A DNA stretch of 64,000 nucleotides from Lagopus muta (lineage: Eukaryota; Chordata; Aves; Galliformes; Phasianidae): assembly GCF_023343835.1 (NCBI RefSeq), contig NC_064439.1, positions 28,745,933 through 28,809,932 of the forward strand, in the 5' to 3' direction. Below are positions 37,666-51,040 of the stretch, one piece after another. A program made the translations under genes and the position numbers. Under the pieces are notes generated by a model. It searched no databases and was not told the origin of the DNA. It saw nothing but the letters and a program-made list of their open reading frames with translations. How positions within the stretch are numbered: position 1 is the first letter of the stretch; the number at the start of each line of letters is the position of its first letter.

Positions 37666-38699
37666 CATTTCCTCAGGTCACTATGATTTTATCAGCCACA
37701 TCTCTGTGTATATGGGGAGATATGCATTGTTGTTAGTTTCCATTCTTCACTTCTAGGGAATAAGAACTCTTCAATTTCATCTTTTCCATCCAATTTAACA
37801 AGGACACAAGCCTTAGTATTCTTATTAGTCCTAATGACATTTGGAAGAATTTTCCTTCAACTGTCTTCTCCATTTCCTGTATTAAAAAAACCATTGAAAC
37901 GTACTCCCATAACTTGCTAGGAATTCTATGTTTTGCAGTATCCCTCCCCCAGTGCAGCTTGTAAATATGACACTACCCTAAATTAACCTCTCAAATGCAT
38001 AGTCCTTTTTCCTGAAAATATGAATAACATCTTACCTGTATTACAGCTATGGTTATAATTCTGAGAAGATGCTTGCGTACTAGAGTCCTCCATAAACATT
38101 ATACAAAAATGTCTGAAAATTTTCTGTCCATTGGTTCAGGTTTGCTTCATTCCAGCATGCAATTTGACTTACTCCTCTGCAAAAGGCAGTGTTACACTTG
38201 TGTAGAAAAAGCATCTCCAAGCAAACTGATTTCTTAGATAAAAAGCTTTCGCCACAAGAACTGAAATGCTAGCTTATTTTTCACTGCATCACTTATTTAT
38301 GTGCATGAAACACAATCTGTACATAGATCCAATGGCTTGTGGAAAATGAGCATGGAATTACTGGACACTGGTGCTACACAAGTGTAGTGTTTGTTTCAGA
38401 ACATGCTTTACTTTAGGTAAACTTGCATACCCTGAGCTATCTTGTTCACAGAGCTGAACATAACAGAACAGGTCTTATGAGAAAACAACAATGAATGGCA
38501 TCATTTAGGCAAATGGTTAATTTTGTCTTTGTTTTACTAAGTCACAATTCATTGTCCTTCTTGATGGTGCAAAACTAATTGGCTCTTATTGGAGTTACAT
38601 TACTTCCAAAGGCAGATAAAATTAATGCAAAGTAAACATCACCATGATCAGAGACTGATTAAAGGGGAAACAGACTTGCGTAAAGTTGATGCAGAAACC

Positions 38700-38729
38700 C
38701 ACTCTCAGAATTATCACTCTCAGAATTAT
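38700..38729 (+). repeat. 15-bp perfect tandem duplication
   Basis: CACTCTCAGAATTAT is present twice in direct succession, a simple local duplication in otherwise unique DNA. Confidence 0.9.
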
Positions 38730-41700
38730 AAATTGGAAAGTTCCACAGATTATCAGATGCTGCTCTGGTTCATTATTTTGCATTCTTTGTTTTAACATCC
38801 GGTCATCCTTAATGTATCTTTCTGCAGTGATTAATATTACTGATGAAGATGAACTGTGGAAGAGCTGTGCTGTGTTGCATGACTAATTAGTCATCAGATT
38901 ACATGTTTGCAGCATTTTAAAAATGTTTCTCTTCACAGAAATAATTCAAAGCATGTGAAGCTCCACATCGTGTGAGAAACACTATTGTATCTGACCCTGG
39001 AACTTCCAAAGGCAGGTGCTTTTCTCTTCCAAATAATTTAAAAATTGAACCACGATGTCTCCACCACCTTATTTTCTTACATTAAATCTCTTTAACGTTT
39101 GCAGGAAGCTCCAGTGAGAGTCTGGGAATTATGTTATTTCTTTCCTCAGAGAGTTCACACTTTAACAGATCTGTGTACCAGATTCCTTCTAAGAAATCTC
39201 AAATGTCTTTGGCAAGAGGAAATCACTGTGGAGTCTGACTGGATCAAGGAGAACAGGGCATGCTCACTGTGAGGTCAGGGTTGTCATTTGCCCTTAAAAT
39301 TTTGAAATGAAAATGCTAGTAGCTTTAATCCTTTATCTTTGGAAGAGTAAAGAAATGCTAAATAAGCCTGTAATATTTAATCAAAAGGTGCAGTTTTATG
39401 TGAAGCAGGTGAATATCTAGAGAAAGATGAAGAGGGATTTCTATTTACAGGGGATTTTTTTTTTTCTTTTAGGGATTCCACAGTCTCTCTGTTCAAGATG
39501 TTTGACTTCTAGTGAATATAATTCTTAACTAAACTGGATCAAGGCCTCCTATGTGGGAATTATTAAAACCTGCAAAGAATAGGGAAGTTCAGAAATCATT
39601 GGATGCTGAACTCTATGAAGATGTAGAAGACTCACATAAAAGAAAGAAATGCATTGTTCTCCATGTGTACTTGTGTCTGAACAAGAATTACAGGGCTTAA
39701 AATGTAAGGAAGATGCCTCTGTGAAATGTGTGTCTACCTGAAGGACAGGGAGGAGGACCTCCTCTTCACAAATGTGCCTGGACAGTCTATCTCTTTCTGA
39801 TCTAAGTACAGTGTGTTTGTGCTTTTGCAGAGGATACACTGATGATGACAGGCTTAATTAGTTGTATCTATAATTAATATGCTCTATAATGTTTGATATG
39901 TGGAATATTAAATACCTGAAAGAGTTTTAAGATTTTACCTGACTGAATCCAAAACATTATGAAAATGGGAACTGGGATTTTTCTATATATTTTCTGTATA
40001 TTTCTGTATTTCCTATAGAAACATACTGAAGTCAAAAGTACAGCTAGAAGATGATATTCTTGTATCTATGGTCATTTAATTTACATGCTTTGTTGTTTTT
40101 TTTTTTTTTTTTTAAATTCATCCTTCAAAGCACAGTTTGAGTTTCAGTTTTTCAATTTAAAACAGCGTGCGATTATTCACATTGTTTTACCATCATCTCT
40201 TTCTCGCTTTGTGTAACCCGGTGGGTGGATCGTGTTACAACTGGAAAACTAATTGTGTTCTGTCTTCATGAAGAGAAGGAATTAGTATGTAAATGGAGTG
40301 GTGGCAGTATAGAAGAAGCTAAGCTGTAGAGGTTATGCTTCGTAAACTGGGAACGCACAGAATTTGCTGAAAGTTTCCAGAAGCTCACCATGCAGTCACT
40401 ATGCAGTCAGACGGTGCTTTTGAGGTGTTTCTGATAGGTGTATGGCGATGGCCTCTTGTAGGCTGCAGTCACACATCTTACTGCACAGGCCCTCCTGCAA
40501 GGCATCAGAGTAAAGCTTCCACTAGACAAGTCCATGCTAGGTGGAGGGTTTAGTAAGTTGTCGATTAGGTGGGAGGTTGTGTAACCATATTTAGAGGTTT
40601 CTGAGAGCAACACTAATGCAAGACTTCTCCCAGCAATGACAAGATACAGATGATTTAACTTAAGAACATTGAGGTTTTTGAAACTCTGTTTTCAAGATCG
40701 TGTCTTTGACTTCCTAAAATCCGGCACCTATTTTATGGAAAAGAATCTGTATTCTACTTCATTTTGTTGACAAATGGTATGAAAATGTTCACTTCCAAAT
40801 TTATTAATTTTCATGTAAAGACCTGAACATGTGATAAAGACAAATTGTACTTCTGTGTCCATAACACTGTTTCAATGACATGTACACTTCCACCTCAGAG
40901 ACCAAGTCCAAGAAGAATTAAACACAAATCTGTTGCCATGCATTTGTACAACTGACTTAGTCATTTTTGTATATAGGAATGAATAACTGCAGCTGTGTTC
41001 CCTACAGTAGAATTGGTGAACAGAAGGTAAAACTTCTGAAAATATCAGCTAGGTCATCCTATAATGAGGGACTGAATCTGGGGCAAACATACTTGAGGAA
41101 TGTAGGGAGTTCAGATAGGCTTTTTCACGTTTAAATGTAATTTCTTCTTTGTTAATCTATTACTGGCTCATTCTAATGTACGTGTTTGAATCTGAAAATC
41201 TTATCAATGTCTCTTTTATATATGCTAATTCTTTTACTTTTCTGCCACATCTTTGTGAGTGTTAGAGAGCAAGTCTTTCTATTTCCCTTTCCATCAAGGC
41301 CAGCTTTTCTCTTGCATGAAGAAGCTTTCTTGCAGGGCCATTTAGCTGAGGCTGCTGACAACTGTCAGAACGCTTTCCTATGGACCTCCTAGCAGACAGC
41401 TGTGTCAAGGCCTGGGTGCTGCTCTGACGGCCATTAGCCTGCTGCCACCATTTTGCTTAATGTTAGCATCTTTGTACCATAGCAACATACAGGAATGCTA
41501 AGCACATCTAACAGCACAGTGGTGTTTTGCTACAAAAACAATTGGAGAATTCCTGACTCTTATATTTGAATGATCTTTATGAGCAAAGGCTGTTTCACAA
41601 AGCAGGTTTCCCACATCAGGTACATAAATATGTCCTAGCGTCAAACCAATTTCCAAATAAGCAAAATGACCTCTTTCTGCCTTAGAGTACGTGACTATAT

Positions 41701-43233
41701 CACCTGTTCTTCCATCACACAAGGAGAAACAAGTTCTGCAAGGTTGCAGTGATGGAGGCAGGTCAGCTGGTTATTTTTAGCTCCAGCTAGCACATTTAGC
41801 AAACTTTCTTTACCTGCAGCTGATTAGCATTCAGAGCCACACTACTCCATCCATTTAAACATAAAAACAGCTATTTTACTCTTATTCTTAAAACCAAATG
41901 CTTGCTGTTCAGTGTGAGGAAAAAGGTACACTCCAAAGAAATGCCATAAAGCGTTTCTGATCCAGAAAGCTAAATTCAAATAGTGATTACTGAAGTCTCT
42001 TACAGTGGAATAAAAAGAACATAAACATCAGTATTGGAACACAGTTACCTTGTCAGTGTGAAGGCTGTAGCCATTAAATCTTCCCTGGAGTAAGGAATGG
42101 AATTTTCCGTGTATTTTTTTGTAAGGCTTCTTTTGATGGAAGTTCCCATTAGCAGTTCAAAAGCTTTTATTTAGGAGCTGTTAGGATATTATTTTAGGAC
42201 AGGCAGAGTATCTTTTAACAGTGCCCCTTGACCCGGCTCCAGAGTTTTACACACCGAAGACTTTCTCCTTCTCTGTACTCAGCTCACCAGACACAGGTAT
42301 CCCAGGAAAAATGCCAAAGTACCTGGAAGGGCTGGAAGTATGATTTAGAGTATTAACAGCATGCTCCAGCAGAGCCACCTGAGAGTTGGTCTCAGAAAGA
42401 ACCTCACAAGAAGTCCTCCTGCAGACTGTCATCTCCCAGATTTCTTTCCCATTACAGGGGAACTCAAAGTCATTTTAAAACTGTTGTTTACCAGTAAAGA
42501 GCAGAAATATTCTTTCCTTCTCTTCTACAGAAGCCTGTTTAGAATACAGAAAATATTTTTTATCACTTCTCCTTGTATATACTTATGGACAGTACTTATG
42601 ATCATAAAATCTGAATTATTGAATCCTAAGATGAAAAGGGCTCTGTTGGTCCCTTTCTAGTTGCAGTAGGTGCTGAGCATTTATCAGGGACTCTTTGCAT
42701 CCTCTTAAGGTCTCAGTGTGCCATTTTCTATTCCCATCTTTTCTAAAGATTCCCTGAACTCTTCTGCCTCCTTCTGTTCGCTGCCCTGTAGAGAGCTCCC
42801 AACCCTCATTCCCAGAATTTCAACATTTCTGTATATGTTCTAAGCTCCTTGTTCTCACTCCCATCCAAAGCTCTTTCACTCCTCCTCTTAGGCTAGTGTT
42901 TCACTTTACCAGGTTCGTTTTTTAGGTCATTCAGGATGATTAAAAACTGCGTAGCACAGCTCAATAGCCAGATAATGAACCCACTGTTCTTCTGGAAGGT
43001 GTTACTAGTTGGCAAATAACTGAAGCATTCTTCTGCCTCCAGTTACACACACCTGAAGCTGCTGGATATCTGAGCACATTGTCAGCATGTTCATTGGTCC
43101 TGTATTGCCGAAGTTTTCTCTTCCAGTTTCCACTGAGCACTTCAGCCACCTAAGGGCGGAATTCAGTTATGCTTCATTGTCTGCGACACAGGAACAAGAA
43201 TGTAGAAAAAAAATTAATAAGGAATATACAAGC

Positions 43234-43777
43234 ACTGCTCAGGAAATAATGCTTCATGTTTTATAATATTGCACTATGATATTAGAGGCAGATGTTGGTG
43301 GTATGACAATAGAGATTAAACCTTCCCACCAATACTCCTCTGCATGTTGTTGTTATGTGATAGATGGCAGCAGAGGGGCAGTCTGACAGAATGGCATCTG
43401 ACATGGGAGTGCATATGAAGCAAAGGTGTGTCACTGAATCCCTCCAGGCAGAAAAAATGGCACCCATTGACATTCATTGATGTTTGCTGAATTTTTATGG
43501 AGACCAAACTGCGGATATGTGCTCACTGAGGCAGTACATAGAGGTGTGCTGTGGAGGCAATGACAGTGAGTCACCTCTGCTGGTGCAGATTTTTATGAGA
43601 GCAGCATGCAGGCCCTTATTCAAAGCTGTTGAAAATGCACGATTAAAGGTAGTGACTATGGTGAAAAATGATGTTTTATAGCTAAGAATTTGCACAGTTA
43701 CATTTATGTTATAGTTCTCTTTGTGTCTGTTGTAGTTTCTTTGGAAATAATTAGGAGGCATACATTTTGGAGCAAAG
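43234..43777 (+). mobile_element. Internally deleted mariner (Galluhop-type)
   Basis: This is a + strand mariner of about 545 bp. The 5' terminal region, leader and transposase N-terminus (ATGGCAGCAGAGGGGCAG, then a GDQTAD segment) join abruptly near 43,563-43,573 to the far 3' end, GTCACCTCTGCTGGTGCAG. It ends in GTTGTAGTTTCTTTGGAAAT and the terminal repeat GGAGGCATACATTTTGGAGC. Everything encoding the catalytic domain is missing. The remaining N-terminal frame also contains a stop in place of the residue after DIH. It is a MITE-like deletion derivative whose undisturbed 5' order is the key to reading the inversion in the 26.7-kb copy. Confidence 0.92.
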
Positions 43778-46700
43778 TACTTATAAACTGAGACAAGTGT
43801 GAAAACAAGAACAAAGCAGCAATTCTTTGTATTTTGGTTTCCTAGCACACTCCAATTCAAGCACCAGGGAGGAGGAAGGTTCCGTGCGTTTGCTGACCCC
43901 TCCAGCCAACAGAGACAGCTTGCCCTGAGCATCCGTACAGCCCCATCTCAGCACAGCACAGTCAAGCCTTGGGTATGCATTTCTAAGCACTGGCACACAT
44001 GGCAAGGGAAGGCCAGGCATGCAAGTTTAGATCTAGGGTCTGGGGATATCCCTTTGTATGCTTTCTTGCTATAGTGTCACTGTGACACCAACTGCATGTG
44101 GAAAAAGTGCCAATTCTGGCATAAAAGCTCTCCAAAGCACAGCTTGCTGCTTACTACTTGTGAGCATTCCTGTGAATCAGATTTGATTGCTGGATTGTTT
44201 GTGGTAAATAAACACAGAAGTACCGTGTATGCTGCCAGAGAGATGAAAACAATGCTTCTGATGTAGTAGTGGTGACTTTTAATACTTAGTGTTTCAAGAA
44301 AGCAATTAAGGTGAACTCTTTGGCCTGATGAGGTTTAGGATGCTCCTGAGCCACCCAGGGAATGAGAAGTTCTGCTTTAGTTGCAATCTGAACTGCGGAG
44401 CTGTTGAAGTCCAGAGGCATCTCATTTCCCTCATCCAAAGCTTCCCTTGCTCTTAGAGCAACAGCTCTTGTCTCCATGTTGCACCAATGTTTGCATGTGT
44501 GTTAGAAGGCCTATAGGCAGAGGACGAAGTCGACGTAACACTGAGAGTAACAAAATCGGCAAATACTGGGATATTTGCTCCTCATTTTCACCTTGGTTCC
44601 TGTTGTGATATTCAGAAGCATGTCTTTCAAAACCAGCTTGATGTTCAAGACTTTTCAATGGTGTCAATATCTCTGTAGATGTGCTCACAGAATTTCTGTT
44701 CGGTTGCTGTTGGTTTCCACCTGCTAATCATTATTCTTTTAATTTGAAAAGTTTCAACTTCTGTCACTGGAAAATTAGTGACAAGTAAAAAGGAGTAATG
44801 AAAAAAAAAAAAAAAAGATCCTTAAATCTGACTTGCAACCTCTAATGAGAAAAGAAAAACAAATCTGTCATCTCATTCAGAAAGAAAAAAATGCTGTGTT
44901 TTTTTTTTTAAGCGAAATAAATGCTTTCCCTAAACATGATCGCAGTTGACAAAATGCTGGATGTTTAGGTAGCAATTATAGCTCTTTCAGAGTCTGTCAA
45001 ATCTTGTCACAACACATGTTATAAACGAGGACAGATTTAGACATCCTTTATGACAGTTACGTGTAGGATGTGGATGGTTGGCAGTTAAATTTCAAATGCA
45101 AGGAAATTTTCCTTCCAATAGATCTTTGCTTGTTTATTAAGAGGGAGTTACCGTGCGCTGAATCTTGTATCTGCCATGTGCAGCTTTTCATCCTTACAGC
45201 TTTTGACATTTCACTTTAACTTTCCCCATGACAGCCATCTGAACATTGTTTTAGGTAAAAAGTAACCTTCAGTGCTCTAGAGATGCATGAAATTTTTAAA
45301 GCTCTTCACGTTTTCGTATTGAGATTGCAGATGGAAATGTGTCATATTATACATGGATGGATAGATAGTAAGAAAGCAAATAACGTAGATGGTAACAATA
45401 ATGATTGAAGGGAGCAGCTTCATAATGTTCACAGAAAAAGGGATAATGCAGTAGCCCACATTCATCATGATTCACAAAAAATGTTGACGAAATATTAAGA
45501 ATAATAATGTGTATCACAAAGTACAATTCATGCGATGACAGTCTGTACAGATGTCATTAAAGCTAAGCCTGACATGGATTTTAAAGTGCTCCTGATGTTA
45601 ACAGCATAAATTGCATGAGGAGAAGAGATAGAAATGAAGTCATGCTGCCATGGAGAAGAGTCCTGACACGGTCAGACAGAACTTTTTTGGAGAGTGTGCT
45701 GCAGCAGCCTAAATGTCACATTTCTGAGTGCAGCATAAGCATTTCTGACTGCACCAGCCTCACTCTGCCAACCAGTACAGACACTGACAAGCTTTGCATT
45801 CACCCTTTCTGCAGAGCTCAATAGAGGTGGGAAAGGGCTTGGCAGCATCTCCCAGATGGGCAATGTACAGCATGTGCTACTCTGTATGCAGCTAGTGGAG
45901 AGAGGGAAGCTATATCTGCTGTAGCTCTCTCCCCAAATTCTAATAAGTCTTTCAAGCTCCTGGAAGAAACTGGTAAGAAGAAAAAAATCCGTTTGCCCAT
46001 TTTGTAGTCCTCCCACACTTGAATACAGCAGGCTATAGACTAATTTTTATGAATGGTGGTGTATGAAAATCCAGAGAGTTATGTAATGCCAGCATTTCAA
46101 CGAGAATGTAGAGAAGAGATCTATGATATCAGGACCTTGTGGCTCCTCTATTTAGCTATAGTAGCAGTTTAGCGCAGCAGAGTTATTCATGTGCATGCTG
46201 CTAGGCAGATACTTGAGCTTGCTGGACTGGGACCAAAGTGCTCGCTGTGTTGGAGAACTGAGCCCGTAAACTGGAACACTGTGGGCAGCTCTACCTTTTG
46301 CAGAACTGAAGTTTTTGTACTTTCTATTTTAGTAAGAGTGACAGTGTTATGTAACTAGCAGATACATGAACTTGTGATCATAAAATACTCAGAAATATTT
46401 GTGAAAGTCAGTCTTGAGTAAAACAGCCTAAGCCCTTGAATTCTGAATGGAGTAGCTCTCCTCTTTCTGTCTGGCTTCAGACCATTCACTTAGCGTTAAT
46501 GACATGCATCCAAATAAAACTTGCTATTTCACAAATGTGAAAATAAATGTACTGTTTCTATCAGCATTCATTGCCTCATTTGGGAAACCAGCAGACTCAC
46601 TTGGTTCATTTATACTCTATCCAAATAGTGTTTCAAGACAGGGACCAGCATCTTGCATCTCAGAGCTTTTCATAAACAGCTCTATATCTTCCCTTCCAAT

Positions 46701-47744
46701 TGCTTGTACAAAAAAAAAAAACACAAAAAACCAAGGACAAAAGATTATAAGATACGCAGCCTTAATTTACTTGCAAGTTGATAAAATGCAACATAGCCAC
46801 AATCTGTTATTTGCTCACTTCCTAACGGATAAATTCTTATGTCTGTTCTTGATTTCAGAAATTGACTTAATTGTGTGTGAATAAATTCTACCCAGTCTCT
46901 AACAGTCTCTCTCCTCAATCTCTTGACCACTGAAGACGTTCTGGTAATAAAACATTACAAAAAGTTTGCCTATTTGAGAAGTATTTTGGAGTATTTTGAA
47001 CTTCAAGGGAGAGTCATATAAAAAAATTGGTGACTTTAGAAGACAGCCTTCAAATAATCAGTCTGTGATGGGAACGCATCATCTAGTTTTACAGCTTTAT
47101 ATAGTAACTCTGGTTGTGAGAAGAACACAGAAATTTAAAAGTACCCACAATTTCAGTCCTCTTTAGTATCATAAAACGAATCTTTAGGACTGTCACTTCT
47201 AATTGAAGGAAAAAAGATACTCTCCATAAGGAAAAAATAACATATTTTTGGGAAATGTTCACAGTGGAACTAATGACTGAATTTGAGAAAAATTGAAGTG
47301 CAATGACAAAACATTCATCTTTAAATAGAGGAACTCTAAGGTTTCTCAACGGCTCTCCTTCAGGTCAGATAGACCTTTTTTTTAACTTGCACAGTAATAG
47401 GTATACCTATACTCTACCTGCTTAAAATCTTGACCTCCAAATTCTCACTCCAAAAAAGAGCTCCAGGTCATAGATAATAACACTGCCTTTGAGGCTGTAA
47501 TGATATTCTGTCACTATTTCTGCTGTTAGTGTCAAGATGGGGACAAAGTCCTCTTAGATTATAAAGGAATTTTTGCAAAGAGAAGCAGAAGTTTAACCCC
47601 TCTGCTTCATTCCCTGATGTCAGTTCTTAGTTAAGTGAAGGCATGGATATATGGAAGCCCTCTTATATTGCCAGGACACTGCCAGGATTTACTGCCCTTC
47701 TTCCCAGGACTCAATTCCCACCTCACTTGATCTGAAAATTGCCG
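43778..47744. other. No gene seen
   Basis: Mixed-composition DNA without recognised elements. A slightly GC-richer patch at 43.85-44.05 kb and a pair of overlapping frames on the - strand at 44,286-44,688 have no family resemblance or splice support. Confidence 0.4.
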
Positions 47745-47846
47745 TCCCGTGGGAACCTGCTTTGGCAGGGGGGTTGGACTCGATGATCTCTGGAGGTCCC
47801 TTCCAACCCCTACAATTCTGTGATTCTGTGATTCTGTGATTCTGTC
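47745..47846 (+). mobile_element. CR1 LINE 3' fragment
   Basis: GGGAACCTGCTTTGGCAGGG, GTTGGACTCGATGATCTCTG, GTCCCTTCCAACCCCTAC and a tail with four ATTCTGTG units make this one of the cleanest CR1 3' ends here. It shares its GAACCTGCTTTGGCAGGG block with the copy at 53.8-54.3 kb, so the two are probably one subfamily. Confidence 0.95.
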
Positions 47847-50800
47847 CCTTGGGTAAAGGAATCTGAATGGTGAAACATCATCAGAATGAGGGATCACATC
47901 TCCAGCAATCACATCTACTTCCAGCAAAATCCACATGGGTTGCATTGCGAAACTAAGAGCAAAAGATGTCTGATCTAAACTTGTTGTATTTCAATGAAAT
48001 CAAGAGGAAAAATGTGTTGATGTAGATTTGTATACTTAATTCTATGCACCAACATTCTGATGGATTTGTTGTAATCAAGAGCAGTATCCAACACTGACGA
48101 AATAGCTGTGCAATTCTTCACCATCTAGCTGCCCACCACTGAGATCTGAGGGATACTTTTATTTCAGCTGCTCAGTCTCCCATTAAAAGCTATCTGTAAT
48201 TGGTGGTAAATGGAATCTTCTGCATCACTGCCCACAGAGTGGGCCCAAAAATAATTAGGGTGGTTGTAGATACTCATGCTTGTTATGCAATCAGATCTTG
48301 AAGAGTAGCTTGCTAGTTTTCTTCAGGCTCTGGATGAAAGTATAACAGCCATTCCTTATCTTCGCAGTGTTCTGGGATAGAGTTACATCTTAAACTTATC
48401 AAGATGCTAGGTCACCTTGGTGCAAGAAAGAGCGATAGAGAAAACACAGGAGAATGTATTTGGGAAGTTTGATTTTAGACAGAACAACAGGGAAAAACAA
48501 ACAGACACAAAACAACCACAAAAAAGCACAGCTTAATTGGAACTTATGGTTGTCAAAGTGATCACTGTTTTTTCAGCCAGCAGTCGTAAGCAGACCTGGT
48601 ATATTCTGCTTAGTTTTTACGGGGGTTATTATTGATGATTTTCTTTCCAATCAAGAAATCCCCACTTAATATATAACCTCTCAGGTGAGTATAAGATTTT
48701 CTGAAGTTTATTTGGAATGACTGCTTAAGTTGCACAGTTGTATTCCTTGTCGACAAAACACACTTTTTTTTTTTTTTTTTTTTTTCATTTAAACAACCTT
48801 ACACAAATAGTTGTGTGGGTAAATTGAGTTCTTTAACAGACAAATCTAATGTTACTTTTTAATCTTATTTCCAAAAAGACCTGATTATTCTCTAGTAACT
48901 ACAGTAAATGAAGAGAAGATTTAGAGCTAAGATGATAGTTCCTCTGCCTTACATGCAAAGGACAGAAATATTGAAAGAACAGATTCTCTTTATTTTCTGC
49001 TTCTATAATTCTACTATTGTAATTCAGTGGAGAAGGAGGAGTTTGAGAGGTTATGTACAGGTGAACTTTATTATATTCTTAAATTCCTTTTTTCCAGGAA
49101 ACATTGCAGTGATTTGAGATAAAATTTCTCATTTAATACAGACAAGCACCCCAGCTCTCAACTGTAACCTGGAATGTGCATGTGCTTAATATATAAATAT
49201 AATACATACACATCTATACACAATAAACTTATGTTATGTGTATATGATATGTAACAGATCTTCAGGCATACGACAAATACTACAGATCTTGTAAGATCTA
49301 CATTGCACAATTCATAAATATTCCTTTTAATATAATCATTAGCAAAAAAGGAATAACAAAACCTCCAAACCTGTGACTATTTCAGCCCTACAGAATAGGT
49401 GGTATTCAGTGAGTAAGTACATTTTTCTCTTCAGGGTACAGTACAGAGCATGAATTCTTCAAAATCAGGCATTCATGTAGTAGAGCAAAGATGTGTGACC
49501 CCTATGAAAGTATTCATCTATGCAAAATAACGGTGCAAAAAAAATGGTAGGTTGATAACAGCTAAATGTGGGCCTCTTGTCAGCAGCATTTCCTGAATTC
49601 CTTTAGCTGAGAAATAGTAACCGTGTAAAACAACAAAAAATAAAAGAATGATATAGAATAGAGGACACAGAAAATTAAAAGACACCCCTTTTCATTGAAA
49701 TAATTTTGTCCACTCTCAGGTTTGTCAGGAGATCACATTCAAGTGTTAAAATTGAAAAACACTGAAATTCTAGAAAATGCCTCCATTTGATAGTCTTTAT
49801 GTACATAACATGCTGCCATAATGGCAGGTGTATTTTTAATTGGATATTAATTTCAACAATCCAGATTTCACATTAGAGTAGATATGTCTCTCCTTTACAG
49901 TCTCCTTTACTTCTGTATGTGAGAAGATCTATTTCTTGACTACTAGACTGATAATAATTCCCCTACAAGACTTCAAACAATAAGAAACCTCATAGGGAAT
50001 GAATGAAAAACAGCAGACACCTTGGGTAGGCTTCATCTCGTCTCATTTTAGGCACCTGCAACTGGATGAACAGTATTTCTCTTTATTGCCTTAAGAGGGA
50101 ACCTAGGGTAATGCAGCCTGCTAAGTTGTGGAAAATCAGTTCCACTCCTTGTGTGAAAGAAAGCAGGCTGCTGATACAGATTGCTGTTTGTAGGATGTGT
50201 CTGTTGGAGGATGCTGATACAGCATGGTAGAGCAAGAAACATTTTTTGATGTTTGTTGGGGAAAGAGAGCCTTGATGCTCTAGGCACTGAGACTCTGTGC
50301 CTCCTGTTGGGTTTCGCATAAACTGGTGGTTCTTCACACCTGATGTGGCTGCCAGGTCAACACATTGCCTTCCTTGAGCGCACCAAGTACCTGCTGCGAG
50401 GTGCTGAGCAACCTCAAATTTCATTAATGTCATTGGATAGAGCCCTCAGCTAACTCATGCGATGAAGTTGCACTATTTATATGATGAGAACATATGCATG
50501 CTGTACTATTAGTGCTAATATTTTTGTCAGAACACTTTTTTGAAGTAAAATGTGAGAACATTTGTGGGCAGTAATCACAAAACAGGGTTGACAGCTCCTT
50601 CCTTCTCATACTCAGTCACAAACGTTTTTCCTTTCAACACATTATGAAATGTAAATGGAACTGGTCATTTTCAGAAACCAGTGTTATTTGGTTGATAATA
50701 TGTGAATACCAAAAAGGAGCTGACAAGGTTATCACTAGATAGCAACTGATAACAGCAGGCTGCCTGCAGCTCTACCTTAAACTGAAAGGGTATCTACGCA

Positions 50801-51040
50801 GCTTGACAGCAATACCTGTGAGAGGAAACTACATACTGCACTTGCAAAATTTCATAAGAGATGAAGAGCACTAAGACTCTCTCTTTCATCATCACCTGTC
50901 CAGCAGTGATTGGGCATTTTTATTTAACTAATAGCCTTCCATTCCATAGTTACGGAAGTTGTGATAATATAAAATACATATTTTAATGTTAATATCAGAT
51001 GCTATTACAAAACTATCCTGATTTCTATCTCTGTGATTAG
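47847..51040. other. No gene seen
   Basis: The stretch includes the T22 run and an AT-rich patch at 49,185-49,255. The 50.03-50.45 kb part is somewhat GC-richer. On the - strand it contains ATTTGAGGTTGCTCAGCACC followed by TCGCAGCAG, reminiscent of an old amniote interspersed phrase (GTGCTCAGCACCT-GCAGGATC). I would not assign a family. Confidence 0.35.
48764..48785 (+). repeat. T22 homopolymer
   Basis: A 22-base T run with no recognisable retroposon body attached on either side. Confidence 0.9.

Larger units (their letters stand above)
35156..43230. other. Mostly unannotated non-coding DNA
   Basis: Apart from the C22 block, the CTTT array, the 15-bp duplication and T or A runs (35,322-35,339; 35,670-35,706; 40,096-40,113), I recognise nothing here. 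Two weak exon candidates (39,105-39,269 + and 42,052-42,087 -) are discussed under findings. Confidence 0.4.

Noticed and set aside
44286-44688. Two overlapping - strand frames that look superficially protein-like
   Set aside because: They are in different frames, lack splice or promoter support and resemble no family I know. A decayed retrocopy cannot be excluded but is not supported.
50083-50433. 116-codon - strand frame
   Set aside because: Lies in the GC-richer patch at 50 kb. Low-complexity-free but without motif, splice sites or homology that I can recognise.
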